In this document: positions 1 through 13,374 of the stretch, in pieces
How positions within the stretch are numbered: position 1 is the stretch's first letter
Layout of the letters: the number at the start of each line of letters is the position of its first letter
Source of the DNA: Hedera helix
Lineage: Eukaryota > Streptophyta > Magnoliopsida > Apiales > Araliaceae
Length of the DNA stretch: 64,000 nucleotides
Direction: 5' to 3'
NCBI GenBank assembly: GCA_947179155.2
Contig: OX359266.1
Location: 43,382,039-43,446,038, forward strand
Made by a program: the position numbers and the translations under genes
The notes under the pieces: model-generated
The model's database searches: none
What the model was told of the DNA's origin: nothing
Seen by the model: only the letters and a program-made list of their open reading frames with translations

Positions 1-353
1 GTGCAGAGAGAGAAAAATAGCAAAATAAAAAAATCAAATATAAACTTCCAATTCCTATGAACATCAGAATCCACAATCCCTCTAGAAGCTCCCAGAGAGT
101 AGCAAGAAAGGCGATCTGGCATTCTGGCTCCCTTTAAAGACCAGAAGCAAGAGACTAACTTTTGAAAAAACTAGTGTTCCTCCTTGTCCAAATGCCCCAT
201 ACAGACCTTATCAAAGATTTAGGTATTAGTCAGTCTCATAATCTGAAGGATTGAACCTCTAATACCACATTAGTACATCTCCGTTTTGGCCATATCAGCA
301 CCTAGGGACTGTTCCGATGACTTTAGATTAGTGAATCAAACAAACTTTTTGAC

Positions 354-387
<34 letters not shown>

Positions 388-608
388 TTGGATTATGTTC
401 TTAGTTCTAGTTCGCAGACTGTTTTACCATTCTCCAAGATGGAAGTAAATGTACGATTTGATACTTTTTTAAGTTTGGTTATCATTCATATGCTTTGCTT
501 GAGCTGTTAATATTAGTTTCTAGTACAGTATATCAATCTATGTCTTGCTTGTGCATATATTTTAACAAAAATCCTTGTAGTTAGAATATACTTCTTATTT
601 TCTTTCAG
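1..608. other. Intron or upstream DNA of the DGK gene; no exon found
   Basis: No reading frame here resembles the DGK catalytic domain, which must lie upstream of the window or be lost. The stretch is AT-rich and ends in a pyrimidine-rich acceptor (tctttcag, 601-608) for the first visible DGK exon. An (AT)n microsatellite lies at about 353-384. Short frames across the repeat are low-complexity and not believable as genes. Confidence 0.6.
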
Positions 609-3600
609 AAAACATATATGAAGCTTGGATGTACACAAGGATGGTTTTCTGCATCTCTTTTTCACCCTTCTTTAAAGTGAGTGTATACAAAATTGAAACA
701 TGTAATTATCATCTCCTTTCATTTTATACCTGAATAAAATAAAGTACTTTTTGAAGTTTTGAAGGCATGTGATGCAGGACAATATTTGGAACAAAGAATT
801 AAAGGAATATTATGGGAAACAAAGGAACATAAATTAGGATTTAAACTTCACGTTTAAATCAGTAGGGTCTCTCTCTCTAGTGTATCAAAATCAACACTGA
901 GAGTGGCATGAATAACTGTAATCAAGTTCAATATCGATACTCTAATCAATCGTCCATTTTGTGGGGATTACATCACTATTTAAAGAGACCCAAACCTCTA
1001 ATATTATTTGGGGAACAATAAAAGTTCTAAACGACTAAATTAACCTTACTAATTATTAAAAATTTCTAATTACATTAAATGTCCTAAATCCCCACTAATA
1101 TATAATTTATTTTTTTCCATAAATTGAAACCCTATTGGACATAATAAAAATTCCATAAATTAAATAAATCAATTTCTTCTTTCCTTCGGACTTGTGGTCC
1201 CCATCAAAGCAAGAATATAGATGAATGATGTTGTTATGTATAGTCTCTTTTTCTTTTTCTTTTTTTTTGCATAGGAATACACACACACACACACACACGT
1301 TGCTTGTGATGTAAGCTTTATTTGTTTCAATCAATGCAACATTTATCTATAAACCTTAGAATAGTAATTATAAATTAATTTATTTTTAATATCCTAAGAT
1401 TACATCTGATCTTCCCCAGATGGATACCTGCACCGGGTACAAAATTATTTATTTTCTTCTCTATAAGATGGTGGACTTTATTGTCTTAGTTGTTATTGTT
1501 GTTTTATTTTATTTTTTTCTTTTTTGTAGTGAAAGTTAATTTTTAGATTCAATGCAGGAATATTGCACAGCTTGCTAAGGTTAAGATCATGAAAAGACAT
1601 GGTGAATGGGAAGACCTCAAAATACCTCATTAGTAAGTCGGTTATTATTTTGCATGTTATTCTGTGTTTGATAGTCTATTTCTGATCTGGTGATTTACAT
1701 CTGCTTAGGATGTTGCCACATGAATAATAAATTAATTCATTCTATTGAACTAGGACAACTGATATATGTTGGCATCATGCTGACCCTAAATGCACCTTTT
1801 ATATGAGCGCATACCTTCAACTGCAGTTTCTTTGACCTACATATTAAAGCGATTCGCAAGGAACAGTAATCAGCATAATTTCTTTTTTGGTTGCTAATAT
1901 GAGAATGACTTGAACGTCGAATTTTTGCTGCATAAAATTTCATTAATGAAATGCACCATAAAGAGGAGGAAAACTCTGAAGTTAATGAAAAAGGGGAAAA
2001 GAATGTTATAAGTAATGGTGTTTGAAATTTGAAAATTTGTGGACATTTTTTTATGCCAATGGACATTATTTTCTTAAATCTCAAACAAATAATATTTTAT
2101 GGAAAAAACATAGTTAGGTTATTACTTCTTTTGATATCTCTTCTTTCATTTGGGAGTGTTTATCTTATTCAGGCTTTAATTCATTGTATTCTAGTGAAAC
2201 TCTTTTCTTAATTATGTGAAAGAAGGCATTTTTTTTATCTTAATTTTCCTTACTAAATGAATTTTTTTGTTAGGATGCCTTTAATAAGATGTCAGCGGTA
2301 CTTGTAGAACTGCAATAAAATGAATATTACTGTTTTTCCACTCCAATTTTTTTCCGAAACTCTGGGATCTTATTTTATGGTCAGCATCTGTGACTGTAGA
2401 AATTAAATGTTGAATGCCATTTTCTGTTGCCTAAAATGACATTTCTGTGCAGTTGTGCTATACATGATTTTGAATATTTTCCTTCTTGATGTACAGTATC
2501 AGGTCAATCTTATGCCTTAACTTGCCTAGCTTCTCTGGTGGACTAAATCCTTGGGGGACACCAAACAAGAAGAAACTCCGTGATGTTCGTAATATCATTT
2601 CAGTTCATCTGTTTTTTTTCTTTAAAATATTACTTAAAAGAAGTTTTAATGTTATTTAATGGTAATTTAATTTGGTGACCGTTTATGATTATACATCTCT
2701 GATGGAATATACACTGGCTGGACATGACTTACAGAGAGACTTGACTCCACCATATGTAGATGATGCCTTTCTTGAGATTGTTGGTTTTAAAGATGCATGG
2801 CATGGGCTTGTTTTGCTAGCACCAAAGGGGCATGGGACTCGTCTTGCACAGGTTTGTAATGGAACTTGTACTGAATTATATATTTGGTCTTGTTTGTGGA
2901 TATCTTGAGATGGACATCCACTGTTAAATCGCATATACAAAAAACTCCTGAATTTGGATCAGTTAATTTCCTAGGTTCAGTTATGATTAACAGTTAAATG
3001 CAGTATGCTCAATTATAAATTTGAAGCTTGGATTCTTCTTTTTTTGGGTTCATGGAAAATAGTTTGGTAGTGGCTATAGTTCTTCTGGCAGAAACTGCAA
3101 CTGCACCAGTAAAAATTAGTAATTTTATGGCCCAAAACCAAGCAAATGCCAACCTCTGCAAATCAGACGGTTATGTTCCATAATGCTTGGCTTCAGCTTG
3201 ATAGCGGAGTCACCCTGTCTGTTCATTTGGATAATGAACAAAGTCACCACCCTTGGTTCTCGAGCGTGTTTAGTTAACAACACGAGGTCAAATAAGACCA
3301 AGATTTTGCTTTTTAGGCTGGTAAACTGGGAGGGCACTGGGTAACTTGTAATGGTACTACTTTGTCTTAAATACTCAACTTTTGTCTCATGGTGGCCCCA
3401 AATAAACAATGAAATGATAAAGAAAATATACTGGATATCACCGATATTTTGTTGGTGCGGACATGACTACAATGAACAATTGAACTGGGATCAGTTGCCC
3501 ACTTGCCATACATTTTTGCCTTATTTTTTATTTCTTTTACAAAATTCTTATATAGACAACTGAAAAATAACTCCAGCTGAAACCTAGTAAACCCAAGTTC

Positions 3601-4113
3601 CAGGCTTCCAGTGATTGTCTCGAGTAAAGGATGAGCGTGAACACAACAGATTACCAACCCGCACTGGAAACACCCTGATACAAAACTCGGCTCAGTTAAT
3701 TTTACCGTGGTTAATAGCATATAATAGTTCCGCTCAATTACTTTATACTTGCTTTTTATCTAATGAAGGTTTTGTTATCTTCTCTACAGGCCAATCGAAT
3801 TAAGTTTGAATTCCATAAGGGTGCAGCCAACGAAACATATATGAGAATTGATGGAGAACCCTGGAAACAACCTCTGCCAGTTGATGATGACACCGTTGTG
3901 GTGGAAATCTCGCCTTTAGGTCAGGTGAAGATGCTTGCCACCCATGATTGCATATCCCGAAGTGTCTATGATCCCTCAACTCCGACTGGTCATGAAGTTG
4001 AAGAAGATGATAGTAATGACGAAGAAGATTCTGGTGGGGAGGGGAATAGAAAATTTGGAGCAGCTGACACTTTCAGAATCCCAGACGAGGTTGACATTGC
4101 GCATCTCAGTTAA
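609..4113 (+). CDS. Diacylglycerol kinase, plant cluster II (DGK5-like), 3' part
   Basis: Diacylglycerol kinases phosphorylate diacylglycerol to phosphatidic acid in plant lipid signalling. Only the C-terminal accessory domain is in the window; the catalytic half with its GGDG motif lies further 5'. Five exons with GT/AG borders join in one frame: 609-676, 1558-1632, 2497-2584, 2735-2851 and 3790-4113 (stop TAA). Landmarks are GCTQGWF in the first exon, FSGGLNPWGTP in the third, WHGLVLLAPKGHGTRLAQ in the fourth, and RIDGEPWKQPLP followed by an acidic tail and an FGAADTF...IPDEVD ending in the last. These are typical of the Arabidopsis DGK5/6 branch of cluster II, though the exact paralogue is uncertain. 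The visible exons have no stops or frameshifts. The third exon uses a GTTCGT donor, chosen because it alone keeps the family frame. The gene converges on THF1, with 746 bp between the two stop codons. Confidence 0.9.
1279..1298. repeat. (AC)n microsatellite in DGK intron
   Basis: About ten AC units lie inside the intron between the first two visible DGK exons. This is a simple-sequence repeat with no other feature attached. Confidence 0.9.
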
Positions 4114-4859
4114 ACCTATGGATTGATCATTGCTCTGATTTATGTACTTCGCTCTATCATTGAATAATTGGCGGTTGAGAAATTTTAATTTGATTGGACT
4201 TCGGCAGTTGTGTAAATATTATTCCTGTGGTGGTTTTTTTTAGTTTTGCAACATTGTTATCAACAGAGGGGATGTGTTTTTTTAACATATTCCCGGGGAA
4301 TTATGCTCTACAGAGAAACTAGTGGTGTTTGTTTCTCGATGCATCTTTTTCTTAAAAAACTTGCATCCAAGGTTTTGTCTTTCCTAGGAAAAATGCCCGA
4401 GCTTCTTGGGTGATCCCCAGTCGAACAGATTTTCTGGAGGAATTTTAACATCAACTTACATGTATCATGTTGAGCTTGATTTGGTAATTAATGTAAACCA
4501 AAATAAATCCTTGGGGAAGAAACAGGAGGAAGAGAAGCAAATGTCTCTTGTACTTGCAGAATTGGCCGACGGAAAAAAGGAGAACATACCAAAAAACTTG
4601 ATTTCGTGTCAAATTGTTGTCCCTGTCTTGCACATTTCCAGGATATGGATGTATGGATACAAATTACATTTTACATAATACAATAGCCAATTGTCAAAAA
4701 GAAGTGAAAAACAAATTAACATTCTGAATACAATTGTATCTCCATCAACATACTCCATGTCGCCTGAACCTTAAGATCCGAACTTCCCTACTCTATAAAA
4801 GTAATCACGGGGTTCGATTCTTCACCATCTCATCAGCGAGGTGAACACAAGAACTGGAA
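4114..4859. other. Convergent 3' flanks of DGK and THF1
   Basis: This stretch lies between the DGK stop and the THF1 stop and must hold the 3' UTRs and polyadenylation regions of both convergent genes. AT-rich signals such as ttgaataatt (about 4160) and aaataaatcc (about 4500) are present, but I cannot fix cleavage sites. No further gene is seen. Confidence 0.6.
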
Positions 4860-7800
4860 TTACCGTCCCATGTATTGGTACTCCCCCAAGAATTTTGTAA
4901 CCGCCTCGTTAGCGTTAGCCTTCTGCGATCCTGCTCTTTCTTCTAATTTTTTCTTCTCTCTGAAAGCCAAAGAAATTTAGAAGGATCAGTGCTAAGGTTT
5001 TCTGTGGAAGTTCTTTCACAACAGATATTTAACATCGAAGTTGTAAATTAATGTCTCCGTAATTGAAAACTATAATATTCCTATAAAACATAAGATGAAT
5101 ATTCAACATCAACAGTGAAGTGTAAACATCTATGAAAGATGGCTAAAGCAAAAAATAAGCATCACCATAACAAAGGGCAAATTGATCAAAAATTTGAAAC
5201 CTAATGGAAGAACACCTGTTTCTAATTGAAGGAAGAACTCTAATGGATCATCAGTGGAAAGAAGAAAAAGAAAAAATTCGTGCAACAAGGACAGATCTGC
5301 TTTCAAAGAGGTTCATTTCTAGTATTCCATGCAGAACGTTCAGAACTGAAGACCAGTGGTTTGCCTCTCCCCTCTTTAGTGCATGCACTTGTGTTAGTAT
5401 CCTCTTAAAGGTGCGCTAAAAATTGTTGCTAGTTTTTGTAGTAACATGAAGCAATATAACTTAAATTGACTTCAAAGGATATCTATGTTACCTTTCCACA
5501 TATTCCTTTAAGAGCTCTTTGGCTTGAACCAGCTTAGAGAGCAGGTTGCGGTAAACATCAAGGTCCCGATCCACACTTCTTTTGTTTATATTCAGCGCTG
5601 CACAAAGCTGTACTATGGTAATGAAACATGGAACTTTAGCATGAATTTACAGAGTTCAATATTGGTTTAAAATTCAACATCATGTCAGCTTCAGTTACAT
5701 GAAGTAAAACATGATCTTTCCATCATTATTACTTCCAACTAGGTAAAGAAAAGCTTAAACCCCATTCACCTTATACACATATACAGTTCACCTGATACCT
5801 TATATCATCTCACACCAAAATACTTTTGGTCTATTAAGACTGTCAAGACTCAAGAACATATTAATAGAATTTGAAATACCTGACGACATATTTTTCAAAA
5901 ATCTGAATTTCATAGTTAGGTATAATGTTGGTCTTAGAAGCCTCATTTTTCGACAAGTATAAGATCTTCAAAACAAAAAGAAACTTGTACAAGCAGAGAT
6001 AGCATCGAGTCAGTGGTTTGATTGCTCTTTAAGATGAAATGATTTAGCTCAGCTGCTGTGTGGAATAAAGTTCTCAACTTGAATTGTCCATTTAACAGGC
6101 AGAAGAAATTAGGAAAAGGTTATAGTAGGAAATTAAGTGGAAATCCACAGCTGTAACTGCTAGGATTTTAGTTTGGCAGCGACGCAGCATGGGCGAAAGT
6201 TTTTTGATGGATAGAAATAGCAGGGTCCTAAGCAAAAGAAGCAATCTCAGTGATCAAATTCTAGAGGGCACCATCCTAAATAAAGTTAAATGAGCTGAAT
6301 GCAGAAGACCGTTTCTTTTAGCTCTTCCTGAGATGGTTGGATGTTGAGATGTCTTTGTATGTTTTAAAATTTACTAGTGTTATAGAGAAACCTGTAACCA
6401 TTAGCGTTTCAAGTGTGCACTGGATAAACCATCAAATGCACACATAATACATTCAAACAACAATCAACATACTTGGAGCCAAAATTATGCACCACGCACG
6501 CACACACAACAAAACAAAACAAAACAAAAAACTACAACCAAAACAAAAACCACACATACTAGGTAAGCCTATAGATTAACTATGTTTGGGTTGGGAAGAT
6601 CAATGCTATTGTAAGGTTTTCAATCCTTGACACGTACCCACTTTAGGGATTTATTAAGAGGCTTCCTACCACTTGATCTAACCCCTTAGGTTAGATTTAG
6701 TACATTTCTGTTGGGTGAAAATTTTTATTTTATTTTTTGAAGAAAACCATATTTACTTCCCCAAGAATACGATAATCTATCAGAAAACCACTTTAATTGT
6801 TCATAAACCAAATGGCAGCTACAGGTCTGGTTCCATTTCCTATCACAAGTTATTGGTTCTCAAATTAGAAGCATCAGACATAACACAGACCGATGATGCA
6901 ACAAAAAGAGAAGAGTACTGTTACCCACCCACACAAAATCAACCACTCACACATACAAACACGCATAATGTGTGCAAAGAACCTCAACAATCAGTCAACC
7001 ACCAACAAACCACTCTTTACCAATAAGCTTGAGTGATCTCCCAACCGCCACCTCATCCAACCCCCCCCCCCCCCCCCCCCCAACCTCCACCCCCACCCCC
7101 ACCCCCACCCCCACCCCCAAAAATAAAAAGAGCCCTTATCCACAAGTAAATTTGATATTTTCATAATGTACTCTCTCACACAGGTGTCAGACATACCTAT
7201 TGTTGTCACATCGTGAATCATAACAAAATCCCCAGATTGTGAATTATGTATTATATCATGAATCTTATCATAAGATATGCAAAGAAATGTAAAACACAAA
7301 AGTACATGTCTAAACATGTAGATAACTTAGTTTATCGGACAATAAAGTATATTAACATTTGATGTTAAAGTAGTCAAATAAGCCAGTAAAAAACTTTAAA
7401 AAATAAAATTATAATTTGAAGACAACTAGAGGCTTAATTTATAGTCATATTATTTAAGTAATACTTATATAAGGAACAATAGGTGGGGATATAACTTACC
7501 TTTAACTTTATGTGTAAAACCCAAAGTGAAATTAAACTCCAAATTGCAAAGGAAAGAGCAAAAGTCTATGTATTTAGTATTTACGTCTCCATGTACTAAG
7601 AGACGTGAAGGGGAAAAAAAGTAGAAAAGTCTTGCGAAGAATATAAAAATCCAAAAAAACGTTTAATACATATTGTATAGATTATAGAACGAGTGTACAA
7701 ACTCTCTACTTGGAAAAAATAATGTAAAAGGTTTTAAAGTGTTAACTCACCCGTCTCTAACTTAAAAACATCTTGTTTCCATATCGTAAGATATTGCGCA

Positions 7801-10200
7801 GCTTAATTTTAGATACACTAGCAACTATATCGTATTCGTAATATTCATTTTGTATATTTTGACAACTATGTGACGCAATCATTATTCATGTGAGAAGAAC
7901 ATTGTGAAAAAAGTAATATTACTTATAAAAATATCAATCCCCGAAAATAATTCTAAATAAAAATTAAATGTTCATATAAATCGAATAAAACATCAGTAAA
8001 GCAGTTCACAATTAAACATCACAGTAACGAAAATAGGGTGTTTTATATGATATTTGCATCGACCTCTCCAGAATAGAGAGAATATGGGTTCTACCTTTTC
8101 TAAAATGGTGGATTCAGTCACATTTGCCAACTCAAGAAGACGAAACAGGCCAATCGCAAAGAATCGACTGTAGCTGAAACTTCCCTTACCCCCAGCTCTT
8201 TCTGCAATCTCCTTTAGGATGTTTTCAACATCTCCCTCTTTTGATGAAAAATCAACCAATGTACTAGCCGTCTGAGCGCGGGCCCACTCTTCCATTTTTC
8301 GTGCATCGCTCCTGCAGTATTGTAATTTGACTGGTTCAGTTTAAATTGAGACTCATTTAAGGATTTTCTGCATACAAAAAAATTCAGCTGAATGTAGCAT
8401 AAAATAGCATAGCGAATACTTAACTCAACAAAAAAACCAAGTCCAGGTACTTGAAGCAAGCTAAAAAGAAATAAGTTAAACAGTCAAGAGTTTAGAATAG
8501 GTAGTTTCAAATGTATTTTTTTCTCATTCATTAAATAGACCCAATGTCCATTCGTAGGGTGAGAAAAAGAATTGACTAAATCTTAACAGAGATATCCAAT
8601 ATCCATTTCTAGGAATTCACAACCAAAAGTTAATTGCTATTAGAAAAATGGTATTAGCAGCAACTAAAAAAATCTTAGAAAAAAAAGAAGAAGATTTTGT
8701 TATGTAAATGAGAAGATACAAAGGAAGGGGAGGATAGGAGGTCCTCCCAAGTCCCAACTAATCAAATCTAGTGGAACAAAATTCAAGATCTTAAACGGAG
8801 GATTGATCCCCATCCCAATATATTTCTGAAATATAGAAACCCCAAAGATCTACCACTGTCTTACACACAAACACACACACACATATATGATCACTTGATA
8901 TTATTAAGAAAAGAGGAACCACCATCAGCTAACCAGTTCTGATTTTCCCATAAACCACCTTTTAAGTGCTCGCATAATGAAAGTTTAAGCTAAGGAGCTA
9001 GACAAATACCAATAGTTAAGGGCTGCAAGGCTTTCAGCCTTTTAAAAGTCTCAATAACAAATTACTACCACCCAATTTTAAGTCCTATATATAAAGGCAA
9101 AAAGCAAAAGGAAGAAAAACATGAAAATAGCTAATGAATTTGTAGAAAGACCTGTATTGTTCCGGGTCTTCGTTTAGAGCCTTTATATATGCCTGGAAGA
9201 TTGCCTCCCGATCCTCATCACTTGGGTATCCTTCCATAAGTTGATCAAAGACGGTCACAAAACCAAGCGCAAACACAGCGTCATAACAGTATGTCTTCTT
9301 GTACCTCATTAAATGCTGCTGGACTATTAGCTCTTGCAGCACCGTATTGTAAATACTTGGAATTGGTCGCCTATAGGCCTGGAGGAAATTGGCTTTTGTT
9401 TCAGACACAGTGGGTACATCTGAAGAAATTACATAAATTTAGATGACAATCCAAACAGACAATATACATTATACCCAAAATTACTAAAACCCTTTGGTCA
9501 TTAACATCATCTAATCATCATTATATTCAATCAGTCAGTTTTGCCTCTTCAAGTCTTACTCTGGCAGGGTTTATTTCAAATCAGATTATAAATCATAGAG
9601 ACATTACAAATTCTTTGATCAGTTGAAAAACACTTACAGTTTACTGCTGAAAACAAGTTGCAATATCCACTTGGAGGAAATTATAATAAATTAAACTAAA
9701 ATAAAGCAATGCTAGTACTCACCCGCAGATTACAAAAACCAAAACGCATTATTTTTCATGCCAAAAAAATAAATGAAAAGAAACCCTTTCTTTTCCTAAT
9801 CATTTTGTTTCCACAACTAAAATCCCAATTCAATCAAGTTTTTTTTTTCTTATTTCATATTTAGAGTTAAAAGGAAAAGATGAAATTTGGTTTCTTTTAC
9901 TTATTCTACATTGTCAAAGGAACAACCGAACAACATAGATCACGAAAATGTTGAATTTAACTTAAAACAAATTGAGGAATAGAATAAGTTACCCGTTGAA
10001 GTAGACATGCAATGAACTACTAAACGGGAGGAACTGGAATTATTAGAAGCTCGAACGCCGACAAAATCACAGGGATGATTTGCACGCAGCCGAAATGCAT
10101 CGAAATTAGAAACCAAAGAACGAGTAGAGGAAGAAACAGAGATTTTCCTTTCCGAGGATTGACTTAATGCCGAAAATGATAGTGAAGTGATCGCCGCCAT
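4860..10200 (-). CDS. THF1: Thylakoid formation 1 / PSB29, chloroplast protein
   Basis: THF1 (PSB29) is a nuclear-encoded chloroplast protein needed for thylakoid biogenesis, photosystem II maintenance and plastid sugar/G-protein signalling. Five exons on the minus strand join without a break: 10200-9993, 9419-9152, 8311-8095, 5607-5492 and 4959-4860 (909 nt, 302 aa, against about 300 in the family). All introns are GT/AG. The first exon is a Ser-rich transit peptide starting MAAITSLSFSA and running to about residue 65. The second holds the conserved core (RRPIPSIYNTVLQELIVQQHL, then FALGFVTVFDQLMEGYPSDEDR). The third has FSYSRFFAIGLFRLLELA. The fourth has SVDRDLDVYRNLLSKLVQAK. The last is a charged coiled-coil tail ending in YQYMGR. 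The first ATG is used because the transit peptide follows at once. The third intron (about 2.5 kb) carries a G-quadruplex-prone tract. Confidence 0.97.
7061..7119. repeat. C21 run followed by five CCCCC tracts
   Basis: The plus strand has 21 consecutive C, a short spacer, then five C5 blocks each separated by a single A. On the minus strand, which is the sense strand of the THF1 transcript, this reads as five G5 tracts with one-base loops plus a G21 run. It lies in the long third intron of THF1. Confidence 0.9.
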
Positions 10201-11625
10201 TACTTACTTACAGAAATGTATGTATATAACGAATATAGAGCTGAAGAGAATTGGGTTTTCCGGGAATTTGTTCAGAATCGGAAGTGATTTTCCATGGTGA
10301 AGAACAGGGGAAATCTGGAGTTTTTGTTTTTCCTCGGGGAAAAGAAAAGGGGAAGCTAATAAGGTTGAGAGGCTGGAATGAATGAAGGGCTTATCCGGTA
10401 AATAAAAAGTTTGGGCAATCTTAGCCAGTATGGATATGACACGTAGGCTTGTGATGTAGTGGATATTGACCTCTCATTTTACTTGTGATATTGAACTTGG
10501 ACCTTAAAGGTTACTACCCCAGCATTCAAATATCTGTCCACCATTTGGATGTATAAAGTATTAAAGTGTACCCGATAAATCTTCTTTTCTTTTCGGAAGT
10601 CCCTTATACTTTAGTCAAATAAATTTTTATTATTTGAGCATTTATATATGACTTATTTTTTTAATTTATAAGTAATTTTTGACAAGTAATAACTTTTTAT
10701 TTCTCAAAAAATAATTTATAAGACATTTAAAACAAATAGATTTGATTAAATATAAAGACTTTTTTACCTTCATTTTAGTAATATTTATAATTTATTTTTA
10801 ACTTAAATGTCATTTTAGCTAAATACATTCATAACTTATTTTAACTGACTTATAAATTAAAAAAATATTAAATATTTTATTTATAAGTCATAACTTAAAA
10901 AATAACTCATAAATATTGTAAGCTATTTTCAAATAAATCATTGTCCAATAGGTCTTAGATAAGTAGGAATTAATTGAATTCATTAGCCTCTCAATACAGA
11001 GAAGTTATTTAATGCTCTTAAAATATTATCACATAGTGTCTTCAGATTAATTATATACTGTCGTTTCAACATGTGTAGTAGATTTTTTATATTTGAGCTC
11101 ATTATATATGTTAAAATAACACCATGTGATTAACCTGAAAAATCACCCGATAATATCTAAAAAACACTGAATAATTTTTTCTCAATACAGGTATGAAAAA
11201 AGAAAAAAAAATGAATAGCTCACAAATATGGGTGCCAAGTGAATGTGAGTGAGTGAATAATTTTTAGGTAATTATTATTTATCAACTTTTTTACATAATC
11301 ATTGAAGGATAAGTTAAACAAGACTTTATTGAATGAAAAATTAACTCAGATTTTAATTTTTAGCTAGAGATAAAAATATATAAAAATATCAAAAGCCCTT
11401 GGTTTAGTGATGATAGTTTTGTTCAGCCGATTTGTAAGGTATTGAGTTTAAAGCCGGTCGCCACTATGAAATCAATCTTCATTAATTTGAAGCACAGAAA
11501 ATCATTCAGTAATCTTCTGGTTGGTAATCAAATGTTTATACGTTGATCTTATCCTTATAACTTTAGAGAGAATATATATGTAATTGTGGTCTTCCCGTGG
11601 TGTAATGACTCCGATCCTCCCAAAA

Positions 11626-11763
11626 TTATTGGCCTTGTTGTCGGATTCCGATCTGGGCCTCAGAGAGAGAGAGAGAGGGCTTAACTATTCCTCTATTGCT
11701 CTGTTCTTTTAGCCCTTCAACAGCCCTTGCCAAGACTCTGCTCATGTACCTCAAGCTCATCAT
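11626..11763 (-). CDS. Small unrecognised ORF, possibly frameshifted at an SSR
   Basis: I do not recognise this gene. Starting at tandem ATG codons (11763), a 45-residue frame reads MMSLRYMSRVLARAVEGLKE and continues through QSNRGIVKPS. It then enters a (CT)n/(GA)n microsatellite (11661-11678), after which it runs to a stop. A two-base change in the repeat would open a longer frame containing a Ser/Arg-rich stretch and GRIGVITPRED. The basic, Arg-rich amphipathic start could be a small mitochondrial or plastid protein, or an exon. A degenerate second copy of about 45 bp lies at 33717-33763, so this may be a dispersed fragment rather than a live gene. Confidence 0.3.
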   Translation of the reverse strand: MMSLRYMSRVLARAVEGLKEQSNRGIVKPSLSLSEAQIGIRQQGQ

Positions 11764-12396
11764 CTTCTTTCTAGCTCTGATTAGTGATTGGCTAATTGGT
11801 TATATGCACTAAATGCTATAAAAATAATAACGAGGGTATTTTTATTTTATTTTTTGTGTAAAATACAGTGATCCCTTCTTTAGACAATTATAATAACATT
11901 TATATTCTCTCTAAATTTTTAAATAACAGTAGTATCTTTGTAAGTTTTTAAGGTTGACTAAATATATAAAGTTACATATTTACCCTTATATATTATCAAA
12001 TTTTAATTCATGAATAATATATATATTTAATTATCCTTTTTTAAAACAACATATTTTAATTATAGTTTTATTTGTAATTAATATTATCTTATTTAAATTA
12101 TTGGTAACTTATAAAAAAAAATAATTTACTTTAATTAACACATATTTTTGGATAAGTGAGGCAAATATTAAGAATTTTAAAGTAAATTCTTAATAGAGTT
12201 GTTCTAATTAGAGTGAATGAGAATGTTGATAGTTTAGTTTTTGGTGTTTAACAACAAAAAATATTATTTGAATTTTTAGTTTCATATTATGATTTTTATA
12301 TGTTAAATTTTGTTGAACATATGTCAAAATTTGGGATATTTAGGATTTTGATTTTATTTTTTTAGTATACAGTTGGTGTTGTTTTTGAGTAATATT

Positions 12397-12398
<2 letters not shown>

Positions 12399-12455
<57 letters not shown>

Positions 12456-12468
12456 TTATTTATTTATT
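12399..12468. repeat. (AT)n then (TTTA)n microsatellite
   Basis: About 50 bp of pure AT dinucleotide is followed by four to five TTTA units in the intergenic region. It is a simple repeat. Confidence 0.95.
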
Positions 12469-13374
12469 ATTACGTCTATCTTGTAAAAAGATTTTTCTTT
12501 TAATATATATTTTTTCTTTTTTTGAGTAACAACATTTATCATTTTTACTGTAAATAATTATGCTTAAGTGTGACTTATGTTTAAGCTTAATATTTGAGAA
12601 AAATAATTAACATTATTTTTAATACTTTTTTTATATGAATAATAAGCTTCATTATGTAATAATAAGTTTGTTTTACATAAATTTTAATATTTGAAAAAAA
12701 TAATTATAATTTTTGTGTGTTAATTTGTACTTTTTATGGGTATTAAAATTTTACTTTTTAATTACAAAAATATATATATTTGAATGTATATTGCATAAAT
12801 CTTAATATTTGAGGAATTTAATTAGCAAACAGTGTATAACTTTATTATAAAATAAATATTTGTTATTTTTTGACATTTATGTTATTTATTGCACAGGTTC
12901 AGAATTTAATTAATTAGATCAAGTTAAGTGAAAATTATACTATGTAAATTTATATTTAATGAATTTATTAAATATTATAATTTGAAGGGTGTATTGGATA
13001 TTATATTAAAACTATTTTTGGATATTATTGGTTAACCATCCTAGGATTAGTGAATGTTACATATCATAGAGCGGAGGGATACTAATTGTTACTTGAAAAA
13101 CTAAAGATATGATTAATGTTATTATAATTATCTACAGAGGTTGTCAGTATGTTTTACTCTTTTTTATTATCAACAAATTAGTTATGCAATAAACACAAGG
13201 AACAGAGGAGCTTTGTAATCTATAGACTTGAAACTTTTTATGCATCTCAATACAATTAGTTATGTTTATTTGTAAAAAATATATTTAAGATTGGAATATA
13301 TATCTTAAGTTAATACTATTATTTTGTACTATTTAATATAAGTGATTATTAATCCCTTAATATTGGACTATTAG

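Larger units (their letters stand above)
10201..13374. other. AT-rich intergenic DNA upstream of THF1
   Basis: The first few hundred bases must include the THF1 promoter and 5' leader, but I cannot place a convincing TATA box. The remainder is very AT-rich and has no protein-like frame except the short minus-strand ORF near 11.7 kb. A long AT microsatellite lies at 12.4 kb. The stretch ends at the left LTR of the outer retrotransposon. Confidence 0.6.

Noticed and set aside
286..510. A 74-residue plus-strand frame near the window start
   Set aside because: It is driven by an (AT)n microsatellite giving Ile-Tyr repeats; there is no conserved content.
2672..2908. A single 78-residue plus-strand frame read as a gene
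   Set aside because: Only 2735-2851 is real; it is the fourth visible DGK exon, and the remainder reads into introns.
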